From assembly GCA_044507525.1 (NCBI GenBank), contig JBIQJM010000002.1, positions 1 to 64,000 on the forward strand: a stretch of 64,000 nucleotides of DNA, read 5' to 3'. The notes under the pieces were generated by a model that made no database searches, was not told the DNA's origin, and saw nothing but the letters and a program-made list of their open reading frames with translations. Positions 1 to 7,438 of this stretch are shown here, one piece after another. Made by a program: the position numbers and the translations under genes. Position 1 is the first letter of the stretch. Every line of letters starts with the position of its first letter. This DNA comes from Zeimonas sp044507525. GTDB lineage: Bacteria; Pseudomonadota; Gammaproteobacteria; Burkholderiales; Burkholderiaceae_E.

Positions 1-70
1 TGCACTCCATCATCGGCGCGTCGGTCTTCTCGCGCAGTTCCTTGACCATGCTCGCAGTGATCGCGGTCAT
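1..70 (-). CDS. tsf: Elongation factor Ts, 5' fragment
   Basis: This is the N-terminal 23 codons of EF-Ts, the nucleotide exchange factor of EF-Tu, running off the left edge of the window. The translation starts MTAITASMVKELREKTDAPM, the characteristic opening of the family, whose KELREKTDAPM stretch is followed by a Cys. A GAGGGAG ribosome-binding site precedes the ATG. It lies 28 bases downstream of rpsB on the same strand, the near-universal rpsB-tsf operon order, so it is probably co-transcribed with rpsB. Confidence 0.93.
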   Translation of the reverse strand, partial: MTAITASMVKELREKTDAPMMEC

Positions 71-98
71 CGGTTCACTCCCTCGATTCCTCGTTCCG

Positions 99-848
99 TC
101 ACTCGTCCTCGCCCTCGATCTCGACGAACTCTTCCTCGTCGGACGCGCTCTTGGCCACTTCCTGCAGCGCCGCCGCGCGGCCTTCCAGGATCGCGTCGGC
201 GGCGCCGCGCGCGTACAGGCGGATCGCCTTGCCCGAGTCGTCGTTGCCCGGGATGACGTGATCGATGCCGACCGGCGAATGGTTGCTGTCGACGACCGCG
301 ACGACCGGGATGCCGAGCTTGTTCGCCTCGGTGACGGCGATGCGGTGGAAGCCGACGTCGATGACGAACATCGCGTCGGGCAGCGCGCCCATTTCCTTGA
401 TGCCGCCGAGGCTCTTGTGCAGCTTGTCGAGCTCGCGCTGGAACAGCAGCGATTCCTTCTTCGACATGCGCTCGATGCCGCCCTCCTCGACCGTGGCCTC
501 CATGTCCTTGAGCCGCTTGATCGACGTCTTCACGGTCTTGAAGTTCGTGAGCATGCCGCCGAGCCAGCGCTGGTCGACGTAGGGCATGCCGGCGCGTTGC
601 GCCTCCTCGGCGACGATCTCGCGCGCCTGGCGCTTGGTGCCGACGAACAGCACGGTGCCGCGGTTGGCCGCGAGCTGGCGCAGGTACTTCATCGCCTCGT
701 CGTACTGCGTCAGCGACTTCTCGAGGTTGAAGATGTGGATGCGGTTGCGGTGCCCGTACAGGAAGGGCGCCATCCGGGGATTCCAGAACCGCGTCTGGTG
801 GCCGAAATGGACTCCGGCCTCGAGCATTTGCCGCATGGATACGGTCAT
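99..848 (-). CDS. rpsB: 30S ribosomal protein S2
   Basis: Small-subunit ribosomal protein S2, 249 residues, typical for the family. The N-terminus MTVSMRQMLEAGVHFGHQTR is the hallmark S2 opening, followed by WNPRMAPFLYG and the GTKRQAREIV segment. The frame is open upstream for 46 more codons, but this ATG was chosen because it matches the conserved N-terminus and has a GGAG box just before it. The acidic C-terminal tail (EEEFVEIEGEDE) is common in beta- and gammaproteobacterial S2. It heads the rpsB-tsf operon and is divergent from map, sharing a 241-base intergenic region. Confidence 0.97.
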   Translation of the reverse strand: MTVSMRQMLEAGVHFGHQTRFWNPRMAPFLYGHRNRIHIFNLEKSLTQYDEAMKYLRQLAANRGTVLFVGTKRQAREIVAEEAQRAGMPYVDQRWLGGMLTNFKTVKTSIKRLKDMEATVEEGGIERMSKKESLLFQRELDKLHKSLGGIKEMGALPDAMFVIDVGFHRIAVTEANKLGIPVVAVVDSNHSPVGIDHVIPGNDDSGKAIRLYARGAADAILEGRAAALQEVAKSASDEEEFVEIEGEDE

Positions 849-977
849 GACAAACTCCGATCGGGTTGGGTCTGACGCATCGTCGCTGACCGCCTCGGGC
901 CTCTCGGCACGACGGCGGCACCCCTCGATCGACGATGCGCGCGATTTGCCCGCGCTACGGCACGCACGGCGCGCGTC

Positions 978-1009
978 GGCATGCATGGCCGTGCTTCGGC
1001 ACGCATGCC
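978..1009. repeat. Hairpin with UUCG tetraloop in the rpsB/map divergent region
   Basis: GGCATG (978-983) pairs with CATGCC (1004-1009), and CGTGC (990-994) pairs with GCACG (999-1003) around a TTCG loop; CATGGC at 984-989 is left as a bulge. Read leftward the loop becomes CGAA. It is about 130 bases before the rpsB start and has no T-tract, so it does not look like a terminator. It could be part of the rpsB leader, where S2 autoregulation is known in other bacteria, but that is inference. A CCCCGCGCGGGG palindrome follows at 1009-1020. Confidence 0.4.
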
Positions 1010-1077
1010 CCCGCGCGGGGGGCGGCCCGTGGGGCGGGCGTCGGTACTTCGCCCCGGCACGCGTCCCGGGCGAAGCC

Positions 1078-1083
1078 TATAAT
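1078..1083 (+). promoter_or_regulatory. -10 element of map, leaderless configuration
   Basis: A perfect TATAAT lies only six bases (CCTAGC) before the map ATG. With normal -10 to +1 spacing, transcription would begin at or next to the A of the start codon, so the mRNA would have no 5' leader. No Shine-Dalgarno sequence precedes the ATG, and no convincing -35 is visible. Confidence 0.65.
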
Positions 1084-1089
1084 CCTAGC

Positions 1090-1899
1090 ATGCCAGTGAT
1101 CCTGAAGTCTGCGCCGCAGATCGAGGCGATGCGCGTGGCCGGCCGCCTGGCCGGCGAAGTCCTCGACTACATCACGCCCTTCGTCAAGGCGGGCGTCACC
1201 ACCGACGAGCTCGACCGCCTCTGCCACCGGTACATGACCGAGGTGCAGGGAACCGTGCCGGCGCCGCTGAACTACGCGCCGCCCGGCTATTCGCCGTATC
1301 CGCGCTCGATCTGCACCTCGGTCAACCACCAGGTCTGCCACGGCATTCCGGGCGAGCGGCAGCTGAAGAACGGCGACATCCTCAACATCGACGTCACGGT
1401 GATCAAGGACGGCTACCACGGCGACACCAGCCGCATGTTCCTCGTCGGCGAGCCCTCCGTGGCCGCACGCCGCCTGTGCCGCGTCACCTTCGAGTGCATG
1501 TGGATCGGCATCGACCAGGTGCGCCCGGGTGCGACGCTCGGCGACATCGGCCACGCGATCCAGAAGTACGCCGAGGCGAGCGGCTATTCGGTCGTGCGCG
1601 AGTTCTGCGGCCACGGCATCGGCGAGCGCTTCCACGAGGAGCCGCAGGTGCTGCACTACGGACGACCGGGTTCGGGCGAGGTCCTGCGCCCCGGGATGAT
1701 CTTCACGATCGAGCCGATGATCAACGCCGGCCGGCGGGAGGTGCGCGAGCTCTCCGACGGCTGGACCATCGTCACCAAGGACCACAGCCTGTCGGCGCAA
1801 TGGGAGCACATGCTGCTCGTGACCGAAACGGGCCACGAGATCCTCACGATGTCCGCGGGCGCCCCGCCCCGCCCGGAATCGCTGCCATCGGCGGCGTGA
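1090..1899 (+). CDS. map: Type I methionine aminopeptidase
   Basis: Removes the initiator methionine from nascent proteins in the cytoplasm. The 269-residue product has the five metal ligands of the pita-bread fold: Asp101, Asp112, His175 (in CGHGIG), Glu208 (in TIEPM) and Glu239 (QWEH), plus the conserved His84 (CHGIP). These sit exactly four positions after the E. coli Map residues. The ATG was chosen because it gives the standard N-terminus and directly follows a TATAAT box; the frame stays open upstream but that part is not Map-like. Its TGA overlaps the GTG of glnD. Confidence 0.97.
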   Translation: MPVILKSAPQIEAMRVAGRLAGEVLDYITPFVKAGVTTDELDRLCHRYMTEVQGTVPAPLNYAPPGYSPYPRSICTSVNHQVCHGIPGERQLKNGDILNIDVTVIKDGYHGDTSRMFLVGEPSVAARRLCRVTFECMWIGIDQVRPGATLGDIGHAIQKYAEASGYSVVREFCGHGIGERFHEEPQVLHYGRPGSGEVLRPGMIFTIEPMINAGRREVRELSDGWTIVTKDHSLSAQWEHMLLVTETGHEILTMSAGAPPRPESLPSAA

Positions 1900-4502
1900 C
1901 GGCCGACGGGGCGGCGCCGGCCGGGCGTGCGCGCCGCACGCCGGGCGGTCCGCAGGATGCCGCCCGCATCCGTGAAGCCTGGCGCTCCGACCGTTCGGCC
2001 GCCATCGCGCGCTTTCGGGCGCGGCCCGATCCCGACGCGCTCACGCGCGCGCTCACCGCGGCCACCGACCGCGCGCTTCGCGCCCTGTGGCGCCTGCACT
2101 CGCCGGGCCGCAGCGCCTCGCTCGTCGCGGTCGGCGGCTACGGCCGGCGCGAGCAGTTCCCGCATTCGGACGTCGACCTGATGGTGCTCGTCGCGGGAGC
2201 GCTCGAAGCCGCGCAGGCGGCGCGCGTCGAAGCCTTCATCGGCGCGTGCTGGGACTGCGGGCTGCCGATCGGGCACAGCGTGCGCACCGTCGACGAGTGC
2301 GTCGCCGAGGCGCGCGCCGACGTGACCGTGCAGACGAGCCTGCTCGAGCTGCGCTGGCTCGCCGGCAGCCGGCAGCGCTGCGCCGAGGCGGCCGCGCGAC
2401 TGCGCGAGATGCTGGACCCGGCCGCGTTCTTCTCGGCCAAGCTCGTCGAGATGCGCCAGCGGCACGCGAAATACGACCACGCGCCCTACAGCCTCGAGCC
2501 GAACACGAAGGAGAGCCCCGGCGGGCTGCGCGACCTGCAGGTGCTCGTCTGGGTGGCCCGCGCCGCCGGCCTCGGGCGGCGCTGGCAGGAACTCGCCGCG
2601 CGCGGCCTCATCACCGGGCGCGAGGCCGCGCAGCTGCGTCGCAACGAGCGCCGACTCAAGCGCATCCGCGCCATGCTGCACGCCGTCGCCGATCGCCACG
2701 AGGACCGGCTCGTCTTCGACCTGCAGGCGCAGGTGGCCCACGCGCTCGGGATGGGCGACGACGACCCGCGCCGCGCGTCCGAGGAGCTGATGCAGCGCTA
2801 CTACTGGGCGGCGAAGGCGGTCGTCCAGCTGAACACGATCGTGCTGCAGAACCTGCGCGCCGCGATCCTCCCGGCGCGCGACGCGCGCGGCGAGCCGATC
2901 GACGCGCTGTTCCGCAACGTCAACGGGCTGCTCGACGCGATCGACCCGCAGTGCTTCGAGCGCGACCCCTCGTCGATCCTGCGCGCGTTCCGCACGATGC
3001 AGCTGCACCCCGAGCTCACCGGCGTCGCCACGCCGACGCTGCGCGCGCTGTGGAACGCGCGTACGCGCATCGACGCGCGCTTTCGCCGCGATCCGGCCAA
3101 CCGCGCGCTGTTCCTGCAGATCCTGCAGGCGCCGCGCGGCATCACGCACGAGCTGCGCCGGATGAACCAGTGGTCGATCCTCGGCCACTACCTGCCGCCG
3201 TTCCGCCGGATCATCGGGCGGATGCAGCACGACCTCTTCCACGTGTACACGGTCGACCAGCACATCCTGATGGTCGTTCGCAACCTGCGCCGGTTCACGA
3301 TGGCCGAGCACGCGCACGAGTATCCGTTCTGCAGCGAGCTGATGGCCGACTTCGCGCAGCCGTGGCTGCTGTACCTCGCGGCACTCTTCCACGACATCGC
3401 CAAGGGCCGCGGCGGCGACCACTCGGTGCTCGGAAGCATCGACGCGCGCCGCTTCTGTCGCACGCACGGGCTGAGCGACGACGACACGGCGCTCGTCGAG
3501 TTCCTCGTGCTGCACCACCTGACCCTGTCCTCGGTCGCGCAGAAGCAGGATCCGGGCGACCCGGAGGTCGTCGCGCGCTTCGCCGCGCTGGTGGGCAGCG
3601 AGCGGCGCCTGGTCGCGCTGTACCTGCTCACGGTCGCCGACATCCGCGGCACCAGCCCGAAGGTGTGGAACGCCTGGAAGGGCAAGCTGCTCGAGGACCT
3701 GTTCTTCGCCACGCTGCGCGTCCTGCACGGCCACGCGCCGTCGACGCACACGCGGGTCGAGGCGGTGCGTCGCGAGGCCGCGCGCGTGCTGTCGCTGTAC
3801 GGGCTCGACGAGCCGCGCTACGCGCATTTCTGGCAGAAGCTCGACGTGCCCTACTTCCTGCGCCACGACGCGCAGGACGTCGCCTGGCACGCGCGCGTGC
3901 TGCACGCGCACGTCGACACGCGGGTGCCGATCGTGCGCTCGCGCCTGTCGCCGGTCGGCGAGGGATTCGAGGTCGTCGTCTACCTGCCCGACCAGCCCGA
4001 CCTGTTCGCCCGCATCTGCGGCTACTTCGACAGCCAGCGGCTGTCGGTGCTCGAGGCGCGCATCCACACGACCCGCCACGGCTACGCGCTCGACACCTTC
4101 GTGCTCGTCGATCCCGACGCGCTGCCGCAGCACGGCGAGGCGCTCGGCAGGGTGCAGGACGAACTCGCGCAGCAGCTGGCCGAGCACCGCGAGCTCGCCC
4201 CGCCGGTGGAAGGACGCAGTTCGCGCCGCTCGCGCCACTTTCCGATCGACCCCTCGGTCGACCTGCAGGCCGACGAACGCGGCAGCCGCTTCCTGATGTC
4301 GATCGTCGCCAACGACCGGACCGGGCTGCTGTACCGGATCGCGCGCGTACTCGCCCGCTACCGGATCAACGTGCAGACCGCCCGCATCACGACGCTGGGC
4401 GAACGCGTCGAGGACGTGTTCCTGGTCGACGGCGAGGCGCTGCAGCGCCCGCGCACGTCGCTGATGTTCCAGACGGAGTTGCTCGAGGCGCTCAGGCCTT
4501 GA
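1896..4502 (+). CDS. glnD: Bifunctional PII uridylyltransferase/uridylyl-removing enzyme
   Basis: GlnD senses glutamine and adds or removes UMP on PII proteins, setting nitrogen assimilation. The 868-residue length fits the family. The order of domains is a nucleotidyltransferase domain (GGYGRREQFPHSDVDLMVL near residues 80-98, with Asp92 and Asp94 as metal ligands), a long helical linker, an HD hydrolase domain (His499-Asp500 in ALFHDIAKGRGGDHS), and two C-terminal ACT domains starting near 690 and 800. The GTG start overlaps the map stop (GTGA), so the two are translationally coupled. Its last 11 bases overlap the convergent phosphorylase gene. An internal later start cannot be excluded, because the first 50 residues are poorly conserved. 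Confidence 0.95.
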   Translation: MTADGAAPAGRARRTPGGPQDAARIREAWRSDRSAAIARFRARPDPDALTRALTAATDRALRALWRLHSPGRSASLVAVGGYGRREQFPHSDVDLMVLVAGALEAAQAARVEAFIGACWDCGLPIGHSVRTVDECVAEARADVTVQTSLLELRWLAGSRQRCAEAAARLREMLDPAAFFSAKLVEMRQRHAKYDHAPYSLEPNTKESPGGLRDLQVLVWVARAAGLGRRWQELAARGLITGREAAQLRRNERRLKRIRAMLHAVADRHEDRLVFDLQAQVAHALGMGDDDPRRASEELMQRYYWAAKAVVQLNTIVLQNLRAAILPARDARGEPIDALFRNVNGLLDAIDPQCFERDPSSILRAFRTMQLHPELTGVATPTLRALWNARTRIDARFRRDPANRALFLQILQAPRGITHELRRMNQWSILGHYLPPFRRIIGRMQHDLFHVYTVDQHILMVVRNLRRFTMAEHAHEYPFCSELMADFAQPWLLYLAALFHDIAKGRGGDHSVLGSIDARRFCRTHGLSDDDTALVEFLVLHHLTLSSVAQKQDPGDPEVVARFAALVGSERRLVALYLLTVADIRGTSPKVWNAWKGKLLEDLFFATLRVLHGHAPSTHTRVEAVRREAARVLSLYGLDEPRYAHFWQKLDVPYFLRHDAQDVAWHARVLHAHVDTRVPIVRSRLSPVGEGFEVVVYLPDQPDLFARICGYFDSQRLSVLEARIHTTRHGYALDTFVLVDPDALPQHGEALGRVQDELAQQLAEHRELAPPVEGRSSRRSRHFPIDPSVDLQADERGSRFLMSIVANDRTGLLYRIARVLARYRINVQTARITTLGERVEDVFLVDGEALQRPRTSLMFQTELLEALRP

Positions 4503-5247
4503 GGACGGGAAGGCTTCTCACGGTCTCCTCGAGCACCACCCTCACCGAATCCATCGCTTCGTCGAGCACGCGGCGGATCGCCTCGAGCGAGATCGACGAA
4601 CGGCTCGAGCCCTTGCCGGCCGCGTGGTTCGCGACGACGCACAGTGCGGCGTAGGGAAGCTGCAGCTCGCGCGCGAGCGCGGCTTCGGGCATGCCCGTCA
4701 TGCCGACGATGCAGCAGCCGTCGCGCTCGAGGCGCACGATCTCGGCGGCGGTCTCCAGGCGCGGGCCCTGCGTGCAGCCGTAGGTCGCGCCGTCGATCAG
4801 CGGGCGCTGCAGGCGCGCACCCGCCTCGAGCAGGCGCTGGCGTGTCTGCGCGTCGTAGGGCTCGGTGAAATCGATGTGCGTCACGGGCTGCTCGGCGCCC
4901 TCGAAGTAGGTGCCATGGCGGCCGCTCGTGTAGTCGATGATCTGGCTCGGCACGACGAGCGCGCCCGGTGCGCAGTCGCCGCGGATGCCGCCGACCGTCG
5001 CCACCGCGATCACGCGCTCGACGCCGACCTCCTGCAGCGCCCAGATGTTCGCGCGATAGTTGATCTCGTGCGGAGCGATCGTGTGTCCGTATCCATGGCG
5101 TGCGAGGAAGACGATCGGCGTGCCGTCGATGTAGCCGAAGGTCAATGCGCACGACGGATCGCCGTACGGGGTTCGCACGACTTCGCGCCGGGCGTCCCGC
5201 AGTCCGGCCAGCCGGGCCAGTCCGGTGCCGCCGATGATCGCAAGCAT
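4492..5247 (-). CDS. S-methyl-5'-thioadenosine/thioinosine phosphorylase family protein
   Basis: Trimeric purine nucleoside phosphorylase family enzyme (251 residues) that phosphorolyses methylthioadenosine or methylthioinosine in methylthio recycling and polyamine by-product salvage. Visible family signatures are IIGGTGLARL at the N-terminus, FLARHGYGH, the phosphate/ribose-site region APHEINYRANIWAL, TQGPRLETAAEI, DIVGMTG-like CCIVGMTGMPEAALARE, and CVVANHAAG. Many beta/gammaproteobacterial relatives act on methylthioinosine, but the substrate cannot be settled from sequence alone. The stop codon lies inside the 3' end of glnD. It follows ligA closely and may be the last gene of the smc-zipA-ligA unit. 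Confidence 0.88.
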   Translation of the reverse strand: MLAIIGGTGLARLAGLRDARREVVRTPYGDPSCALTFGYIDGTPIVFLARHGYGHTIAPHEINYRANIWALQEVGVERVIAVATVGGIRGDCAPGALVVPSQIIDYTSGRHGTYFEGAEQPVTHIDFTEPYDAQTRQRLLEAGARLQRPLIDGATYGCTQGPRLETAAEIVRLERDGCCIVGMTGMPEAALARELQLPYAALCVVANHAAGKGSSRSSISLEAIRRVLDEAMDSVRVVLEETVRSLPVLKA

Positions 5248-5261
5248 GGGCTGCGTTCTCC

Positions 5262-7409
5262 TCAGTTTCCCTGGGTTTGCCTTCCATCCCGCGCGTCGCC
5301 CTGCGCCAGCCGCAGCAGCGCGGCTTCGTCGATCACCGGGACGCCGAGTTCGTGCGCGCGCGCGAGCTTGCTGCCGGCCGCCTCGCCGGCGACGACGAAA
5401 TCGGTCTTGCGCGACACCGACGACACGACCGTACCGCCGTGGCGGCGGATCCATTCGTGCGCCTCGTCGCGCGACATCGTCGGCAGCGTTCCCGTGACCA
5501 CGAAGCTGCGGCCGGCGAGCGGCGCGACCGGCGGGGCGTCGGCGCTCGCCGTTTCCTTCGGCGCCCTCGGCCAATCGATGCCGGCGGCGAGCAGCGCGTC
5601 GATCACCGCCAGGTTGTGCGACTCGCCGAGGAAACGCTGCAGGCTCGCGACGATCTCGGGGCCGATTCCCTCGAGCGGCACGGGCTCCGGCGCCTCGCCG
5701 CGCGCACGGCGGCGCGCGTTCTCCTTCTGCACGGTCGACTTGCGCGCGGCGAGCGCCGCCCAGTCTTCGTTGCGCATCGCGTCGACGTCGCCGTAGTGCG
5801 CTGCGAGCAGCCGCGCGACTTCCTCGCCGACGTGGCGGATGCCCAGCGCATAGAGGAAGCGGGCGAAGCTCGTATGGCGCGAGCGGTCGATCGCGGCAAC
5901 CAGGTTCGCCGCCGACTTCTCCCCCATGCGATCGAGCGCGGCCAGCGTCGGCACGTCGAGCGCGTAGAGGTCGGCCGGCGTTCGCACGCGGCCGCAGTCG
6001 ACCAGTTGCTCGACGATGCGCTCGCCGAGGCCGTCGATGTCCATCGCGCGCCGCTGCGCGAAATGCAGCAGCGCCTGCTTGCGCTGGGCGGCGCAGTACA
6101 GGCCCGCCACGCAGCGCGCGTCGGCCTCGCCCTCCTCGCGCACGACGGCGGAGTCGCAGACCGGGCAGCGCTCGGGCATCCGGAAGGCGCGTCGGGGCGC
6201 GCCGTCGTCGCGTCGCTCGACCAGCGCACGGACGACCTCGGGGATGACGTCGCCCGCGCGACGCACGACGACGTGATCGCCGATCAGCAGGTCCTTGCGC
6301 CGGATCTCGTCCTCGTTGTGCAGCGTCGCGCTGGCGACCGTCACCCCGCCGACGAACACCGGGCGCAGGCGCGCGACCGGGGTCAGCTTGCCGGTGCGTC
6401 CCACCTGCACCTCGATGTCGAGCAGCTCGCTGACCGCCTCCTCGGCCGGGAACTTGTGCGCGATCGCGAAGCGCGGGGCACGCGCGACCGTGCCGATCGC
6501 CTGCTGCCAGTCGCGGCGATCGACCTTGTAGACGACTCCGTCGATGTCGTAGGGCAGGCTGCCGCGCCGACCGAGCAGCGTCGCGTGGAACGCGAGCAGG
6601 CCGTCGACGTCCTTCGCGATCGCACGTTCGGCCGCGACCGGGAAGCCGATCGCCGCGAACCAGTCGAGCAGCGCGCTCTGCGTCGCGGGCAGCTCCGCGC
6701 CGACGGCCTCGCCGACCCCGTAGGCGAAGAAGCGAAGCGGCCGCTTCGCGCTCACCGCGGGATCGAGCTGGCGCAGGCTGCCGGCAGCCGCATTGCGCGG
6801 ATTGACGAACTCGCGCTCGCCGGCCGCTCGCTGGCGTTCGTTGATGCGTTCGAAGTCGCGCCGGTACAGCAGCACTTCGCCGCGCACCTCGAGCACCTCC
6901 GGCGCTTCGCCGGCTAGGCGCAGCGGAACCGCGCGGATCGTGCGGACGTTGGCGGTGACGTCCTCGCCGGTGGTTCCGTCGCCGCGCGTGGCCGCCCGCA
7001 CCAGTGCGCCGCGTTCGTAGCGCAGCGCGATCGCGAGGCCGTCGTACTTGGGCTCCATCGCGTACGCGAGCGCATCGACCGGCAGCGCCAGCTCGCGCAG
7101 GCGATCGCGCACGCGGCGATCGAAGGCGCGCACCTCCGCCTCGCTCAGCGCGTTCGCCAGCGACAGCATCGGCACCGAGTGCCGGACCGCGGCGAAAGCC
7201 GCACTCGGGGCGCCCGAGACCCGCTGCGTCGGCGAATCGTCGACGACCAGCGAAGGATCGTCGCGCTCGATCGCCTGCAGCTCGCGGAACAGCGCGTCGT
7301 ACTCGGCGTCGGGAACGCTCGGCGCATCGAGCACGTAGTACTCGTGGTCGTAGCGGGCGATCTGCTCGCGCAGGCGAGCGGCGCGTTCGCGCGGGGTTTC
7401 CGCTCGCAT
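5262..7409 (-). CDS. ligA: NAD-dependent DNA ligase
   Basis: Seals nicks during replication and repair using NAD+. The 715-residue protein has all LigA parts in order: Ia domain with YDHEYYVLDAPSVPDAEYD, the adenylation domain with the AMP-accepting Lys121 in KYDG, an OB-fold, a four-Cys zinc finger (CPVC, then CVAGLYC), helix-hairpin-helix repeats (GIRHVGEEVARLL), and a C-terminal BRCT domain starting at AGRSFVVTGTLP. The chosen ATG gives the standard N-terminus. It sits 29 bases downstream of the ZipA-like gene in the conserved smc-zipA-ligA order. Confidence 0.97.
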   Translation of the reverse strand: MRAETPRERAARLREQIARYDHEYYVLDAPSVPDAEYDALFRELQAIERDDPSLVVDDSPTQRVSGAPSAAFAAVRHSVPMLSLANALSEAEVRAFDRRVRDRLRELALPVDALAYAMEPKYDGLAIALRYERGALVRAATRGDGTTGEDVTANVRTIRAVPLRLAGEAPEVLEVRGEVLLYRRDFERINERQRAAGEREFVNPRNAAAGSLRQLDPAVSAKRPLRFFAYGVGEAVGAELPATQSALLDWFAAIGFPVAAERAIAKDVDGLLAFHATLLGRRGSLPYDIDGVVYKVDRRDWQQAIGTVARAPRFAIAHKFPAEEAVSELLDIEVQVGRTGKLTPVARLRPVFVGGVTVASATLHNEDEIRRKDLLIGDHVVVRRAGDVIPEVVRALVERRDDGAPRRAFRMPERCPVCDSAVVREEGEADARCVAGLYCAAQRKQALLHFAQRRAMDIDGLGERIVEQLVDCGRVRTPADLYALDVPTLAALDRMGEKSAANLVAAIDRSRHTSFARFLYALGIRHVGEEVARLLAAHYGDVDAMRNEDWAALAARKSTVQKENARRRARGEAPEPVPLEGIGPEIVASLQRFLGESHNLAVIDALLAAGIDWPRAPKETASADAPPVAPLAGRSFVVTGTLPTMSRDEAHEWIRRHGGTVVSSVSRKTDFVVAGEAAGSKLARAHELGVPVIDEAALLRLAQGDARDGRQTQGN

Positions 7410-7438
7410 GTCGACGGCGGGCGGCGCGCGCCCCTCGC

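Noticed and set aside
1656..4238. Long open frame (about 860 codons) antisense to glnD
   Set aside because: GC-rich codon bias keeps the opposite strand open. The translation is Arg/Ala/His/Val-rich without motifs, whereas the plus-strand frame is a complete GlnD.
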